A stretch of DNA of 64,000 nt from Sphingobacterium bovistauri (GCF_020295405.1 NZ_JADEYP010000018.1:19967-83966), one strand, 5' to 3'. Counted from the stretch's first letter, positions 39,643 through 49,471 are shown. Made by a program: numbers and translations. The notes: generated from the sequence alone by a model not told the origin.

Positions 39643-41034
39643 ATGGCGCAAAATATAGCAAATAAGTTTTTAGAAGATAGTTCAGCCAAATCCTTTGACC
39701 TTCGTCACCGTGAAATTATTACGAATAATATCGATAAATATAATGTGGCCTTTGAGAGAGGTAAAAGCAAGTTTTTTGATTTAGAAAATTCTAAAAAGAA
39801 AGCTAATCTTATTAAGTGGCGCACAATTGAAAATCTTGATAAATACTTAGTTGATTTTGAAGCTAATTTTACCTCTAATGGCGGAAAGGTCATATGGGCT
39901 AATGATGCAGAGGAAGCTCGTCAAGAAATTTGGAAGATATTCGAAAAGCACAATGCCAAATCGACTATCAAGTCCAAATCTATGGCAACAGAAGAAATTG
40001 AATTAAATCATTTCTTAGAAAAAAAAGGTATCGAACCAATTGAAAGTGATTTAGGGGAATATATCATTCAGTTGCTAGACCACAAGCCTTATCATTTCGT
40101 AACACCTGCCATGCACCTTAGTTTGGAAGAAATAGCCAAACTTTTTCACGAAAAATTCGACACACCACTGGATGCAACTGCCGAACAGTTGACGATGAAA
40201 GCACGTGAATTGCTCAGAGAAAAATATACTACTGCAGAAATTGGAATATCTGGCGCAAATTTCCTAGTTGCTGACACGGGTAGCATAGCCATCACTGAAA
40301 ACGAAGGAAACGCCCGACTGACAACGACATTTCCCAAAGTCCATATCGCTGTGGTCGGTATTGAAAAAGTAATTCCTAGCATGATGGATTTGGATTTGTT
40401 TTGGCCACTATTGGCTTCACATGGAACAGGTCAAAATCTTACAGTTTACAATACATTGTTGAGTGGACCGCGCAAAGCTGAGGACACGGATGGCCCCGAA
40501 GAAATGTATGTCGTTCTATTGAATAATAGTCGTACAAATGTATTGGAGAAAAAAGACCAACGTCAAGGTTTATATTGTATACGATGTGGCGCTTGTCTGA
40601 ATGTCTGTCCAATTTACCAAAATATAGGTGGACATACCTACGAAACGACTTATCAAGGACCAATCGGTTCATTAATCTCTCCGCATTTGAACGGTATGAA
40701 AGAATTTAAACATCTTTCCTACGCTTCCAGTTTATGTGGAAAATGTACTGAAGTTTGCCCTGTCAACATCGACATTCAAAAAATGCTTTTATTAAATAGA
40801 AGAGACGCTGTACAAGAGAACTTGTCTCCATCTTCTGAAAAACGTATGTGGAATGGCTTTACATTTGGTGTGATGAAAAGAAAATGGGTTGATTTTTTTG
40901 GAGGTAAATTCAAAAATTTCATGATGCGCAATTTCTTCAAAAAAGCTTGGGGAGAAAAACGCGAATTACCGCATTTCCCAGAAAAATCTTTCGCGAAGCA
41001 ATGGAAAGAGCAACAAAAGAATAAGGATAAGTAA
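39643..41034 (+). CDS. lutB: Lactate utilisation iron-sulfur protein LutB
   Basis: A 463-residue LutB/LldF-type protein, part of the LutABC complex that oxidises L-lactate to pyruvate. The N-terminal LUD domain contains FLEDSSAKSFDLRHREII and GANFLVADTGSIAITENEGN near residue 205. Two ferredoxin-like clusters follow: CIRCGACLNVCP near residue 312, and CGKCTEVCP near 365. lutA and lutC, usually adjacent, are missing here: the next gene is convergent serS. The 5' end is repeated at 37931 (same strand) and 53419 (opposite strand). Confidence 0.92.
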   Translation: MAQNIANKFLEDSSAKSFDLRHREIITNNIDKYNVAFERGKSKFFDLENSKKKANLIKWRTIENLDKYLVDFEANFTSNGGKVIWANDAEEARQEIWKIFEKHNAKSTIKSKSMATEEIELNHFLEKKGIEPIESDLGEYIIQLLDHKPYHFVTPAMHLSLEEIAKLFHEKFDTPLDATAEQLTMKARELLREKYTTAEIGISGANFLVADTGSIAITENEGNARLTTTFPKVHIAVVGIEKVIPSMMDLDLFWPLLASHGTGQNLTVYNTLLSGPRKAEDTDGPEEMYVVLLNNSRTNVLEKKDQRQGLYCIRCGACLNVCPIYQNIGGHTYETTYQGPIGSLISPHLNGMKEFKHLSYASSLCGKCTEVCPVNIDIQKMLLLNRRDAVQENLSPSSEKRMWNGFTFGVMKRKWVDFFGGKFKNFMMRNFFKKAWGEKRELPHFPEKSFAKQWKEQQKNKDK

Positions 41035-41037
41035 TAA

Positions 41038-41067
41038 AAAATGGCTACAGGATTCTGTAGCCATTTT
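41038..41067. terminator. Terminator between convergent lutB and serS
   Basis: A perfect 13-bp stem (41038-41050 with 41055-41067) with a 4-nt loop and A/T tracts at both ends can serve both genes. Confidence 0.85.
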
Positions 41068-41085
41068 CTATATCCAAATTTGAAC

Positions 41086-42357
41086 TTAGTCTATATATTC
41101 AAATCCTGTATAAGGAACCAATACTGCCGGAATTTTAATTCCTTTATCAGTTTGATTATTTTCTAAAATTGAAGCTACAATTCTTGGTAATGCTAAAGCC
41201 GAACCATTTAATGTATGTGCCAATTGCATTTTTCCCTCTGCATTCTTGAAACGAACTTTTAAACGATTGGATTGATAAGTCTCGAAATTCGAAACCGAAG
41301 AAACTTCTAACCAACGCTCTTGCGCAGCAGAATACACTTCCATATCATACGTCAATGCTGATGTAAAACTCATATCACCGCCACAAAGACGCAATACTCG
41401 ATAAGGCAATTCTAACTTTTGCAATAACCCTTGTACGTATTGACTCATTTCCTCTAGCACCTCATAAGATTTATCAGGATGCACTATTTGTACAGCCTCA
41501 ACTTTGTCAAATTGATGCAAACGATTTAATCCACGAACGTGAGCCCCATACGAACCTGCTTCACGACGAAAACAAGGTGTATATCCTGTATGTTTTATTG
41601 GAAATTGCTCTTCCTTAACGATGGTATCACGGTAGATATTCGTAATTGGCACCTCTGCGGTAGGAATCAAATACAATTCATCATTCGTCACATGATACAT
41701 CTGCCCTTCTTTGTCAGGCAATTGACCTGTCGCAAATGCAGAAGCTTCGTTCACCATGATAGGAACTTGAACCTCGCTATAACCAGCATCACCCGCTTGA
41801 TCTAAGAAAAAGTTGATTAAAGCGCGTTGCAAACGAGCTCCTTTACCTTTATAAACAGGAAAACCAGCACCTGTTACTTTTACACCTAACTCTAAATCTA
41901 CAATATCGTATTTTGTCAGCAACTCCCAATGTGGCAATTTATTTTCTGCTAAAGCAGGAACTTCTCCATGTGTCAATACCACCTCATTATCCTCAGCAGA
42001 AACGCCTATAGGAACTGAAATGTGTGGCAAATTAGGTAATTGCACAATCTTTTCGTTCAATGAAGATTCGACTTCCGCTAATTGCTCTGTATATTGCTTC
42101 AATTGCTCTTTATATCCAGATGATTTCGATTTAACCGCTTCCGCTTCTTCCTTTTTACCTTGACGCATCAAATCACCGATTTGTTTTGCGGAAGAATTTG
42201 CTTCTGCAGCGATAGCGTCAGACTCAGATTGAATCTTACGGCGTTGTTCATCTAAACTTATGATTTCATCAACCAAAGCCACATCTTTAAAATTCTTAAC
42301 GGCTAATCTCTCGACAACCGCATCCCTATTTTCGCGGATATAATTTAACTGCAACAT
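41086..42357 (-). CDS. serS: Seryl-tRNA synthetase
   Basis: A 423-residue class II synthetase. The N-terminal long antiparallel coiled coil (residues 30-100, LVDEIISLDEQRRKIQSES) contacts the tRNA-Ser long arm. The catalytic core shows LIPTAEVPITNIY near 225, motif 2 PCFRREAGSYGAHVRGLNRL near 258 and motif 3 NGSALALPRIVASILENNQ near 380. The length is normal. It is monocistronic, with a -7-like element TATCTTTG on the minus strand (42379-42386) about 20 nt before the ATG. Confidence 0.97.
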   Translation of the reverse strand: MLQLNYIRENRDAVVERLAVKNFKDVALVDEIISLDEQRRKIQSESDAIAAEANSSAKQIGDLMRQGKKEEAEAVKSKSSGYKEQLKQYTEQLAEVESSLNEKIVQLPNLPHISVPIGVSAEDNEVVLTHGEVPALAENKLPHWELLTKYDIVDLELGVKVTGAGFPVYKGKGARLQRALINFFLDQAGDAGYSEVQVPIMVNEASAFATGQLPDKEGQMYHVTNDELYLIPTAEVPITNIYRDTIVKEEQFPIKHTGYTPCFRREAGSYGAHVRGLNRLHQFDKVEAVQIVHPDKSYEVLEEMSQYVQGLLQKLELPYRVLRLCGGDMSFTSALTYDMEVYSAAQERWLEVSSVSNFETYQSNRLKVRFKNAEGKMQLAHTLNGSALALPRIVASILENNQTDKGIKIPAVLVPYTGFEYID

Positions 42358-42509
42358 ATTATTTTGAGTTTATGCGCACAAAGATAACAAGGTATTCTGA
42401 AATGAGATCATAAAAACGATAGCAAAACAAAAGTTTTATGAAAAATTAATTTGTTTAACCTAATATTAAAACTTATATTAATTTTGAAAAGCAATTTTAA
42501 TCCAAATCA

Positions 42510-44060
42510 ATGAATATTATTTCTTTACAACGTATAATTGTATTCCTATTGGCATTATTACAATTCTACAGCAATCAGATTTATGGACAAAATAAATTTG
42601 TAAATTTTAATTCAACACAAGAAAAGGAATATTTCAATCTAGCAGATAATAATAAAAATCTATTGAAGCTATCTCTTCTTGCTGACATAGATGAAATTAC
42701 GGCTGATAAAAATATTTCACGTATTGATTCCTACATAAATCAATTGAATTGGGCAGATGCAGATCATGCAAAACCTTCTAAAAAGTTAAAAACATTATTT
42801 AAAAATATTCACAATACATTTCTTAGAATATATGATGAAAACGCGAATGTCTATGACATGTTTGAAAATGGTAAATACAACTGCGTAACGGCCTCGATTC
42901 TTTACAGCTACATATTCGAATATATCAATATACCCTATCAAATAAAAGAAGAACCTACGCATGTTTATGTCGTCGCTTACCCCAGTAAACATAATATAAT
43001 GATTGAAAACTACTATTCCAACGGTAGGTGTTTTTGCTCCAAACACTAAGGCAAAAACAGAATATATAAAGGCGTTAGTTGCGAACAAATATTTGGAACA
43101 GTCTTATGTGGATCAAGTAGGCGTAGAAAAAGCATTCAATGAGTTCTTTTATGGGAAAACGAATATTACATTTAAAGAATTAGTTGGAATCACCTATTAC
43201 AATAAAGCTGTAAATTATATAAATGACAACCAAAACCTTAAATCTTATTCCGAGATCTATAAAGCGAACTATTTATATCCTGCAAAGAAACATCAATTTC
43301 TTGAACACGAAATATTAAAGGAATGCTTAGACAATTTTGTATTTGATAATATTGATGAATGGGAAATATTAATAAAAGTATTAAACAATGGGGATACTGA
43401 GGCAATAAGAAGGTTTTTTATCTCAAAATTCAATGATAAAATTCATAAATTTTTATGGACATCACATCAAAAAGAAAATTTAGATTCAATCTACCGCTAT
43501 ACATCCCTTCATTTACATGATTCTATATTGAAAAAGGAAATAAATTACAATTATCACTACGAAGTCGCTAGATACTTTTTGACTGACAAAAAATACGATT
43601 TAGCTGAATATCACTTGCTAAATGTATCTAAAAATAATCCAAATTCATTACTGAAACAATCTATACTTAAAAATTTCATAGGGGGAAAATTGGCAATAAT
43701 TACAATGAAACGAACTTAAATTATTTCAACGATTTCATAGACAAATTCCCATTTATAAAAGATGATAAAGAAATAATTTCATTATATATACATATTTGTA
43801 GTATTCTAGCTTACAACAATTTCAACAAGGAGAATCAAACCTCGGGTATTAAATACTTCAATTTAGTATTGAATAAATTGGAAAACAGTACAAATGTTCA
43901 AATTCACAATGAAAATCTTATTGAGGATTTGTTTTTAGGAGTGAGTGCTTTCTATTTTATGAAAAATAATAAGAGCAAAAGCAAAGAAATTTTACTTACT
44001 GGAATTAAACTCTTGCCACACATAAAAAAGTTCCATGAAACACTTAATTTAATAAAATAA
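42510..44060 (+). pseudogene. Exported transglutaminase-like protein with TPR-type tail, two frameshifts
   Basis: The start (ATG 42510) has a signal peptide (IIVFLLALLQFYSNQIYGQ). A transglutaminase-like core follows, with YNCVTASILYSY (Cys) and EEPTHVYVVAY (His). Near 43005 the frame breaks: removing one A from AAAA restores MIETTIPTVGVFAPN. Near 43688 it breaks again: one added A gives GGKIGNNYNETNLNYF. The last frame ends at 44060 with a helical repeat-rich tail. The two corrections cancel, so the full 1551 bp would encode 516 residues. No single intact reading frame exists as sequenced. A hairpin terminator follows. Its original function is unknown. Confidence 0.75.
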
Positions 44061-44130
44061 AAGTGTAGCAATGTGAAAAATTCATCGTTCTATAAACAAG
44101 AATAAATTTTTCCATTACAACATCCTCTTA

Positions 44131-44165
44131 AAAGACTTAGACACCCCCGTTTAAGTCTTTTTTTA
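44131..44165 (+). terminator. Terminator after the broken transglutaminase-like gene
   Basis: A 9-bp stem (44131-44139 with 44152-44160) with a C-rich loop, followed by TTTTT. Confidence 0.75.
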
Positions 44166-44175
44166 TCACATCGTT

Positions 44176-44204
44176 TTGCAACTATCTTATATTACGTACC
44201 TTTG
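44176..44204 (+). promoter_or_regulatory. rsmI promoter, nearly leaderless
   Basis: TTG (44176-44178), an 18-nt spacer, then TACCTTTG (44197-44204). Only four bases separate the -7 box from the ATG at 44209, so the transcript should begin at or next to the start codon. Confidence 0.55.
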
Positions 44205-44208
44205 ATGT

Positions 44209-44874
44209 ATGCTATATTTAGTCCCTACGCCCATTGGCAATTTGGAAGATATGACTTTCCGTGCAATCAGAGTCTTGAAAGAATCCGATTTGATTCTGGC
44301 GGAAGACACACGTACAAGTGCCCCAATGTTAAAGCATTTTGGTATTGAGAAGAAAGTATTTGCACATCATCAGCACAATGAACATAAAGCTGTTTCTGAA
44401 ATCATCAAATTTTTGAAAGAAGGTCAAACTATTTCTTTGATTTCTGACGCAGGCACACCTGCTATTTCAGACCCTGGTTTTCTTTTAGTTCGTGAGGCAA
44501 TAAAAGAAGGTATCCAAGTACAATGTTTACCTGGAGCAACGGCCTTTGTACCTGCCTTGGTTAACTCCGGACTTCCAAATGATCGTTTCTGTTTTGAAGG
44601 TTTTCTTCCTGTCAAAAAAGGGAGACAAACACGCATGAAGCAATTGGTAGAAGAGAAAAGAACGATGATTTTTTATGAATCACCGCACCGTATTTTGAAA
44701 ACAATTGAAGAATTCATAGAATACTTTGGAGAAGAAAGACAAGCTTCAATCTCGAGAGAATTAAGTAAATTGTATGAGGAAAATGTTCGTGGCACACTAG
44801 GAGAACTAAAATTACATTTCGAAAACAATCCGATTAAGGGAGAATTTGTATTTTGCGTAGCTGGTGCGGAATAA
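44209..44874 (+). CDS. rsmI: 16S rRNA 2'-O-ribose C1402 methyltransferase RsmI
   Basis: A 221-residue tetrapyrrole-methylase-fold enzyme that 2'-O-methylates C1402 of 16S rRNA. YLVPTPIGNLEDMTFRAIRV opens the protein. LAEDTRTSAPMLKHF, LISDAGTPAISDPGFLLV and CLPGATAFVPALVNSGLP are RsmI signatures, as is FYESPHRILKTIEEF near residue 155. It is shorter than the 286-residue E. coli enzyme, lacking the C-terminal domain, as is common in Bacteroidota. RsmH for the same nucleotide is in the dcw cluster. A PH-domain gene follows 26 bp downstream. Confidence 0.95.
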   Translation: MLYLVPTPIGNLEDMTFRAIRVLKESDLILAEDTRTSAPMLKHFGIEKKVFAHHQHNEHKAVSEIIKFLKEGQTISLISDAGTPAISDPGFLLVREAIKEGIQVQCLPGATAFVPALVNSGLPNDRFCFEGFLPVKKGRQTRMKQLVEEKRTMIFYESPHRILKTIEEFIEYFGEERQASISRELSKLYEENVRGTLGELKLHFENNPIKGEFVFCVAGAE

Positions 44875-44900
44875 AAATATAATTCATTTATCACTTTATT

Positions 44901-45680
44901 ATGAGCTTAGATAAATTTATACAAGATGGTCAAGAGCCAAAAGTAATAGAAAAAATTTACAGCAAAATTGAAACGATGCTTAATCGTGACGAAACAGTCA
45001 CTTATATTGCATTGCAAAAAAAACCTGCTGTAACACTATTACCAGATAGTATCACAATTAGTAATAAGCGTATTTTCTTATGTGAATTTACGAAGCTAGG
45101 CTTATCAACTAATTTTGAAATTTTCGATTGGAAAGATATTAAAGATATTGCTTTCAAAGAAGAGATATTCGGTTCTAAAGTAACTGTAATTCCATTCACA
45201 GGAGAGAATCTTAGCATAGACTATATTCCAAAAACGCAAGCACGCCGTCTATACCAACTTATCAAAGAAGTTTTAGAAGAAATCAAATCTACTGATTCTA
45301 AAGAGGATAATCGACCTAATTTGCAAACAGCACAGACAGTGGTAAAGCCTATTGTTCCAATTCGAAATATTTATGAAGAATCGGAAAATGAGATTCAACA
45401 ATCAAAAATTGAAGAATCACCAATCGTATCAGCGGTCCCTGAAATAGAAACACCTAAGTTTGAACCTATAGCAGAACCTGAGCATACTTATGTCGCACCG
45501 ACTGTGATCAGAGAATATGAAGCTCCCGCCCCCACGTTTACCCCTGCCCCTACACCTATTGAGGAAGTAGAAGATGAGTTAACGATCAAGCTAAAAAAGC
45601 TAAAAAGTCTTTACGATAAACAGCTTATATCACAATCTGAATACGAGAATAAAAAAGCAGACATTTTATCACAGTTATAA
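44901..45680 (+). CDS. PH-domain protein with C-terminal SHOCT motif
   Basis: A 259-residue cytoplasmic protein. Residues 35-130 resemble a bacterial PH-like domain (ITISNKRIFLCEF, FEIFDWKDIKDIAF, the expected strand and turn pattern). A disordered Glu/Pro/Ala-rich linker follows (about 140-225). The last 32 residues match the short SHOCT motif: LKKLKSLYDKQLISQSEYEN, then KKADILSQL. SHOCT motifs are thought to mediate oligomerisation. It is translated from 26 bp after rsmI and 6 bp before lnt, so the three likely form one operon. Function unknown. Confidence 0.8.
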   Translation: MSLDKFIQDGQEPKVIEKIYSKIETMLNRDETVTYIALQKKPAVTLLPDSITISNKRIFLCEFTKLGLSTNFEIFDWKDIKDIAFKEEIFGSKVTVIPFTGENLSIDYIPKTQARRLYQLIKEVLEEIKSTDSKEDNRPNLQTAQTVVKPIVPIRNIYEESENEIQQSKIEESPIVSAVPEIETPKFEPIAEPEHTYVAPTVIREYEAPAPTFTPAPTPIEEVEDELTIKLKKLKSLYDKQLISQSEYENKKADILSQL

Positions 45681-45686
45681 TATCAC

Positions 45687-47297
45687 GTGAAACAAAATTA
45701 TTTACTGGCACTGTTAAGTGCCTTTATACTTTGGTTAGGATGGCCCCCTATCCCATACAGCAGCTTACTTTTATTAGTAGGTTTTGTCCCCTTATTAATA
45801 GCCATCGAAAATATTATTCGAGGGAACTATATTAATAAAGGAAGTAAAATATTCTGGACCTCATTTTTAACAGGTTTAGTTTGGAACACTGCCTCTATTT
45901 ACTGGGTTTTCAACGCTATGAATGCAATGTTACCAGCCTGGATATCATTACTAATTGCACTTATACCCTTTGGACTCGCTCCTTTGCTAATGGCTATAAC
46001 CTTTCGACTGTACTACCAATTGCGTAAGAAACAATCCATATGGCTAAGTTTTTTGGGGCTTACCTCTTTCTGGATTTCTTACGAATACCTGCACCAAACT
46101 TGGGATTTAGCTTTTCCATGGATGACATTGGGTAATGGATTTGCAAATTTTCATCAAATTATACAATGGTATAGCGTGACTGGAGTATACGGCGGTACGC
46201 TTTGGATATGGGCTGTGAATATATTGGTATTTCTATTTTACTGGCAATACAAACATAATATTCACGCTTACTCGCAAAAAATAATTTTGTCATCAGCTAT
46301 TGCAGTTATTACACTTCCCATAGTAATCTCAGTAATCCAGTATAATACATATGAAGAACCCGTAAATCCATCTGAGATTGTGGTGGTTCAACCAAATATA
46401 GATCCTTACCAAAAATTCGGATCCATATCTCCAGAAGAGCAACTTGAAAATCTTATTACACTCTCGAAATCTGTAGCAAAACCCAACACAGAGTTCTTTA
46501 TTTGGCCAGAGACGGCAATATCCGCACGTGGAGGTATTAATGAGGAAGAATTTAGAAATTATCCAGCCTATCAAAGAATAGTTGATTTCTTAGGTCAATA
46601 TCATAATGGAAATGTACTATCCGGCATTGAGAGCTATAGAATATATCAAGATAAACAAACGAATACAGCTAGAGAATTTGGCATGGGCTATATTGATAGC
46701 TTCAATGGTTCAACATTAATTGATGGTTCTACCAAATTGCAATATTATCATAAATCAAAATTAGTTCCAGGGGTAGAGCAATTACCTTTTGGCAATATAT
46801 TAGCATTCATGACTCCATTATTTGAACATTTTGGAGGCGCAACTGGTGGCTATGGCAAAGATTCAGAACCTCGTGTGCTGTATTCACAGAGTGGAATTGG
46901 TGTTGCTCCAACGATTTGCTATGAATCTATTTGGGGTAATTATGTATCTGATTATGTAGAAAATGGTGCACAATTTATTGCGGTGGTAACAAATGACGGA
47001 TGGTGGAAAAATACTTCTGGAAAAGACCAACATTTGGCGTACGCAAAATTAAGAGCAATAGAAAACAGGCGATGGGTGGCACGTTCTGCGAATACAGGGA
47101 TTTCTGGATTTATCAATCAAAGAGGAGATATAGTTCAACATACAAATTGGTGGGTACCAGCTGCCTTAACACAAGAAATTAATTTGAATGACGAAACCAC
47201 ATTTTACACTAAAAATAAAGATTTAGTTGTATTTTTTGGGTTAATTGGTACGTTTTTATCGTTTCTTCTGTTAATTATTTCGAAATACAAAAAATAA
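45687..47297 (+). CDS. lnt: Apolipoprotein N-acyltransferase
   Basis: A 536-residue inner-membrane enzyme that adds the third acyl chain to lipoproteins. Several N-terminal membrane helices (residues 1-215) precede a nitrilase-type domain (about 225-490). The catalytic triad is visible as Glu in FIWPETAISA, Lys in HKSKLVPGVEQLPF, and Cys in PTICYESIWGNYV. LRAIENRRWVARSANTGISG is a further family match. A last helix lies near residue 515. It fits a window rich in lipoproteins. The start codon is GTG at 45687. Confidence 0.95.
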   Translation: MKQNYLLALLSAFILWLGWPPIPYSSLLLLVGFVPLLIAIENIIRGNYINKGSKIFWTSFLTGLVWNTASIYWVFNAMNAMLPAWISLLIALIPFGLAPLLMAITFRLYYQLRKKQSIWLSFLGLTSFWISYEYLHQTWDLAFPWMTLGNGFANFHQIIQWYSVTGVYGGTLWIWAVNILVFLFYWQYKHNIHAYSQKIILSSAIAVITLPIVISVIQYNTYEEPVNPSEIVVVQPNIDPYQKFGSISPEEQLENLITLSKSVAKPNTEFFIWPETAISARGGINEEEFRNYPAYQRIVDFLGQYHNGNVLSGIESYRIYQDKQTNTAREFGMGYIDSFNGSTLIDGSTKLQYYHKSKLVPGVEQLPFGNILAFMTPLFEHFGGATGGYGKDSEPRVLYSQSGIGVAPTICYESIWGNYVSDYVENGAQFIAVVTNDGWWKNTSGKDQHLAYAKLRAIENRRWVARSANTGISGFINQRGDIVQHTNWWVPAALTQEINLNDETTFYTKNKDLVVFFGLIGTFLSFLLLIISKYKK

Positions 47298-47320
47298 TTC
47301 AAAAACTTTTTACAATTACT

Positions 47321-47328
47321 TAATTTTG
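47321..47328 (+). promoter_or_regulatory. -7 element four bases before a cysteine desulfurase ATG
   Basis: TAATTTTG fits TAnnTTTG, and the ATG follows after CCTC. No good -33 TTG was seen, so strength is uncertain. Confidence 0.4.
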
Positions 47329-47332
47329 CCTC

Positions 47333-48466
47333 ATGCAAATATATTTAGATAACGCAGCTACTACTCCCTTGGATTCTGAAGTCATTCAAGTGATGGTAGA
47401 AACCATGCAAAGTGATTTTGGTAACCCATCCTCTATTCATGCACACGGTCGACAAGCTAAAACAATAGTAGAAAAAGCAAGAAAAACAATTGCTCAATTA
47501 TTGCACGCTTCTCCAGCAGAGATTTTTTTCACCTCTGGAGGTACAGAAGCAGATAACATGGCTATCGTTCGATCTATTGAAGCCTATGGTATCACACATG
47601 CTATTACAACTCCAATCGAACACCATGCTGTACTACACACTCTTGAGGAACTAGAAAAAAGTGGTAAGATTCAGTTAGACTTATTACGCGTAGATGCCCA
47701 AGGAAATGTAGATTTAACTCATTTAGAAGAATTACTTGCTCAAAATCCAAAGTCATTAGTTTCAATAATGCATGCAAACAATGAAATTGGAAATCTAGCA
47801 AACATCAATAAAGTTTCGGAGATCTGTCAACAATACCAAGCGATTTTTCACTCGGATACTGTCCAAACAATGGGACATTACCCTCATAATTTATCAGAAT
47901 TAAAAATTGATTTCATCACGGGCGCAGCACACAAATTTCACGGTCCTAAAGGTGTGGGGTTTTTATACATCAATGCAAACAATAAAATAAAACCATTAAT
48001 ATTCGGCGGAGCCCAAGAACGCAATATGCGTGGGGGTACAGAGAATGTATATGGTATTGTGGGATTAGCAAAGGCTTTAGAAATAGCATACCGTGACATG
48101 GAAGAGCATCAATCTTACATTCAAGGCCTTAAAAGCTATATGATTGATGAGTTGAAAAAAGCTATTCCAACTGTAGAATTCAACGGAAATACAGAGCCCC
48201 AAAATTCTTTATATACAGTATTGAATGTTTCATTACCATGTACTAATATGAACGATATGCTATTATTCAATTTAGATATATCAGGAATATCAGCATCTGG
48301 AGGAAGTGCATGTAGCTCAGGATCAGAAATCGGTTCCCATGTACTGAAAGGCATTAACGCTAATCCCGATAGGCCATCCGTTAGGTTCTCTTTCAGTAAG
48401 AATAATACAAAAGAAGAAATCGATACAGTGGTTGCTAAACTTAAAGAAATTTGTGAACACGCATAA
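47333..48466 (+). CDS. Cysteine desulfurase (NifS/IscS-like)
   Basis: A 377-residue PLP enzyme removing sulfur from cysteine for Fe-S or thio-cofactor synthesis. IYLDNAATTPLDSEV opens the protein. EHHAVLHTLEEL carries the ring-stacking His, and HANNEIGNL and HSDTVQTMGH are PLP contacts. GAAHKFHGPKGVG has the Schiff-base Lys near residue 200. SASGGSACSSGSE near 325 carries the active-site Cys in the longer loop of group I (IscS/NifS) enzymes. No iscU-like gene is adjacent. Gene naming within this paralogous family is not safe from sequence alone. Confidence 0.93.
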   Translation: MQIYLDNAATTPLDSEVIQVMVETMQSDFGNPSSIHAHGRQAKTIVEKARKTIAQLLHASPAEIFFTSGGTEADNMAIVRSIEAYGITHAITTPIEHHAVLHTLEELEKSGKIQLDLLRVDAQGNVDLTHLEELLAQNPKSLVSIMHANNEIGNLANINKVSEICQQYQAIFHSDTVQTMGHYPHNLSELKIDFITGAAHKFHGPKGVGFLYINANNKIKPLIFGGAQERNMRGGTENVYGIVGLAKALEIAYRDMEEHQSYIQGLKSYMIDELKKAIPTVEFNGNTEPQNSLYTVLNVSLPCTNMNDMLLFNLDISGISASGGSACSSGSEIGSHVLKGINANPDRPSVRFSFSKNNTKEEIDTVVAKLKEICEHA

Positions 48467-48505
48467 AAAACAAAGGGTTGATCAATGATCAACCCTTTGT
48501 TTTTT
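48465..48505. terminator. Terminator after cysteine desulfurase
   Basis: Perfect 20-nt arms (48465-48484 with 48486-48505) with one central base; arm ends form A6 and T6. It overlaps the stop codon and also serves the convergent NlpE-like gene. Confidence 0.85.
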
Positions 48506-48519
48506 ATATTATTTCAGAA

Positions 48520-48936
48520 TCACTTGATACGTGATAATTGATATTTTTCTGCTATATCACCTTTAATTTCGTTTCCCGCCAAATCCAATTGGACTAAAAA
48601 ATCAGGGGTTATTTCATATTGATAATCTACACCCTCAAGATTCAACGTATTTTTGGTAATTGACCAAGTTCCTTGTTTTACAAATTGATCATCAGATTTG
48701 CCTTCGTAGCTATACCTAAGTACATAAGAATTATCTTTGTAAAGCTCCAATAATGTGCTAATAGATTCACAATCCACACAAGGTAAATTTCCGGAATACA
48801 TGCCAGCAACATTTGCCGATAATGTCTCCATATTCTGAACGCTGTCCTTTGCAGCAACAGTCTTTTGATTGTTAACACAGCTAAACACTGCACCAATCAA
48901 TATAATAGAAGACAATATGGAAATTAACCAACGCAT
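48520..48936 (-). CDS. NlpE-like copper-resistance lipoprotein
   Basis: A 138-residue lipoprotein: hydrophobic residues 5-18, then Cys20 in VFSC. The mature part matches the NlpE N-terminal fold: GMYSGNLPCVDCESISTLLE contains the CxxC pair, and YVLRYSYEGKSDDQFVKQGT has the usual Y-x-G-K pattern. In E. coli NlpE senses surface adhesion and copper through Cpx; Bacteroidota lack that pathway in the same form, so the role here is open. It is convergent with the cysteine desulfurase. Confidence 0.82.
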   Translation of the reverse strand: MRWLISILSSIILIGAVFSCVNNQKTVAAKDSVQNMETLSANVAGMYSGNLPCVDCESISTLLELYKDNSYVLRYSYEGKSDDQFVKQGTWSITKNTLNLEGVDYQYEITPDFLVQLDLAGNEIKGDIAEKYQLSRIK

Positions 48937-48997
48937 AATATTCTTTCCTATTCAAAAAGAATACCAAAAAATTAGTTTTATTTATTTTTCTTAAAAT

Positions 48998-49330
48998 TTA
49001 ACAATCATCGTCGTCATCAAACCCCATTAGTAAGTTAAGAGCACCTAATAACTCACTCTTAGCATGATGATTACGCTTCTCAACAGCTACTTGAATTCCT
49101 AATTTATACACATGTTCCGCTTGAGCTACATCACCTTGTTTTTCTAGGAACTTTCCATAATGATAATAACTCCCTACATAATCAGGAAAATTGTTAATCA
49201 AGTTCTCAAATCCAGCCTTTGTCTTAGTAATATCCTCTCCCTTCAGATACTCCATAGTCAACGCATAATGTAAAAAAGGATCCTGCGGACTTTCTTGCAA
49301 AAACTCTTCTAACTGTTTAATTCGATTCAT
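48998..49330 (-). CDS. Small tetratricopeptide-repeat protein
   Basis: A 110-residue soluble helical protein with two to three TPR units: DPFLHYALTMEYLKGED, YVGSYYHYGKFLEKQGDVAQ and AEHVYKLGIQVAVEK fit the W/L/Y-G-A-Y-A-P spacing. It ends in an acidic cluster (DDDDDC). No signal peptide. It is divergent from etfBA and probably acts as an adaptor or scaffold; no partner is evident. Its -7 box is four bases before the ATG. Confidence 0.82.
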   Translation of the reverse strand: MNRIKQLEEFLQESPQDPFLHYALTMEYLKGEDITKTKAGFENLINNFPDYVGSYYHYGKFLEKQGDVAQAEHVYKLGIQVAVEKRNHHAKSELLGALNLLMGFDDDDDC

Positions 49331-49334
49331 ATTA

Positions 49335-49342
49335 CAAAAATA
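49335..49342 (-). promoter_or_regulatory. -7 element four bases before the TPR gene ATG
   Basis: On the minus strand TATTTTTG is followed by TAAT and then the ATG. A nearly leaderless transcript is expected. The nearest TTG upstream gives a 23-nt spacer, longer than usual. Confidence 0.4.
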
Positions 49343-49417
49343 GTTTATTGTATAGCAAATGAGTACAAAATCAAAAATATTTTATTATGCTAGCATATGA
49401 ATTTTAAAATATTTGTC

Positions 49418-49425
49418 TATATTTG
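49418..49425 (+). promoter_or_regulatory. Possible -7 element for etfBA
   Basis: TATATTTG fits TAnnTTTG and lies 46 nt before the etfB ATG. No matching -33 TTG. Confidence 0.35.
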
Positions 49426-49471
49426 ATAAGTTAATTTGAAATTATAAGCTTTAATTAAAAACCATTACAAC

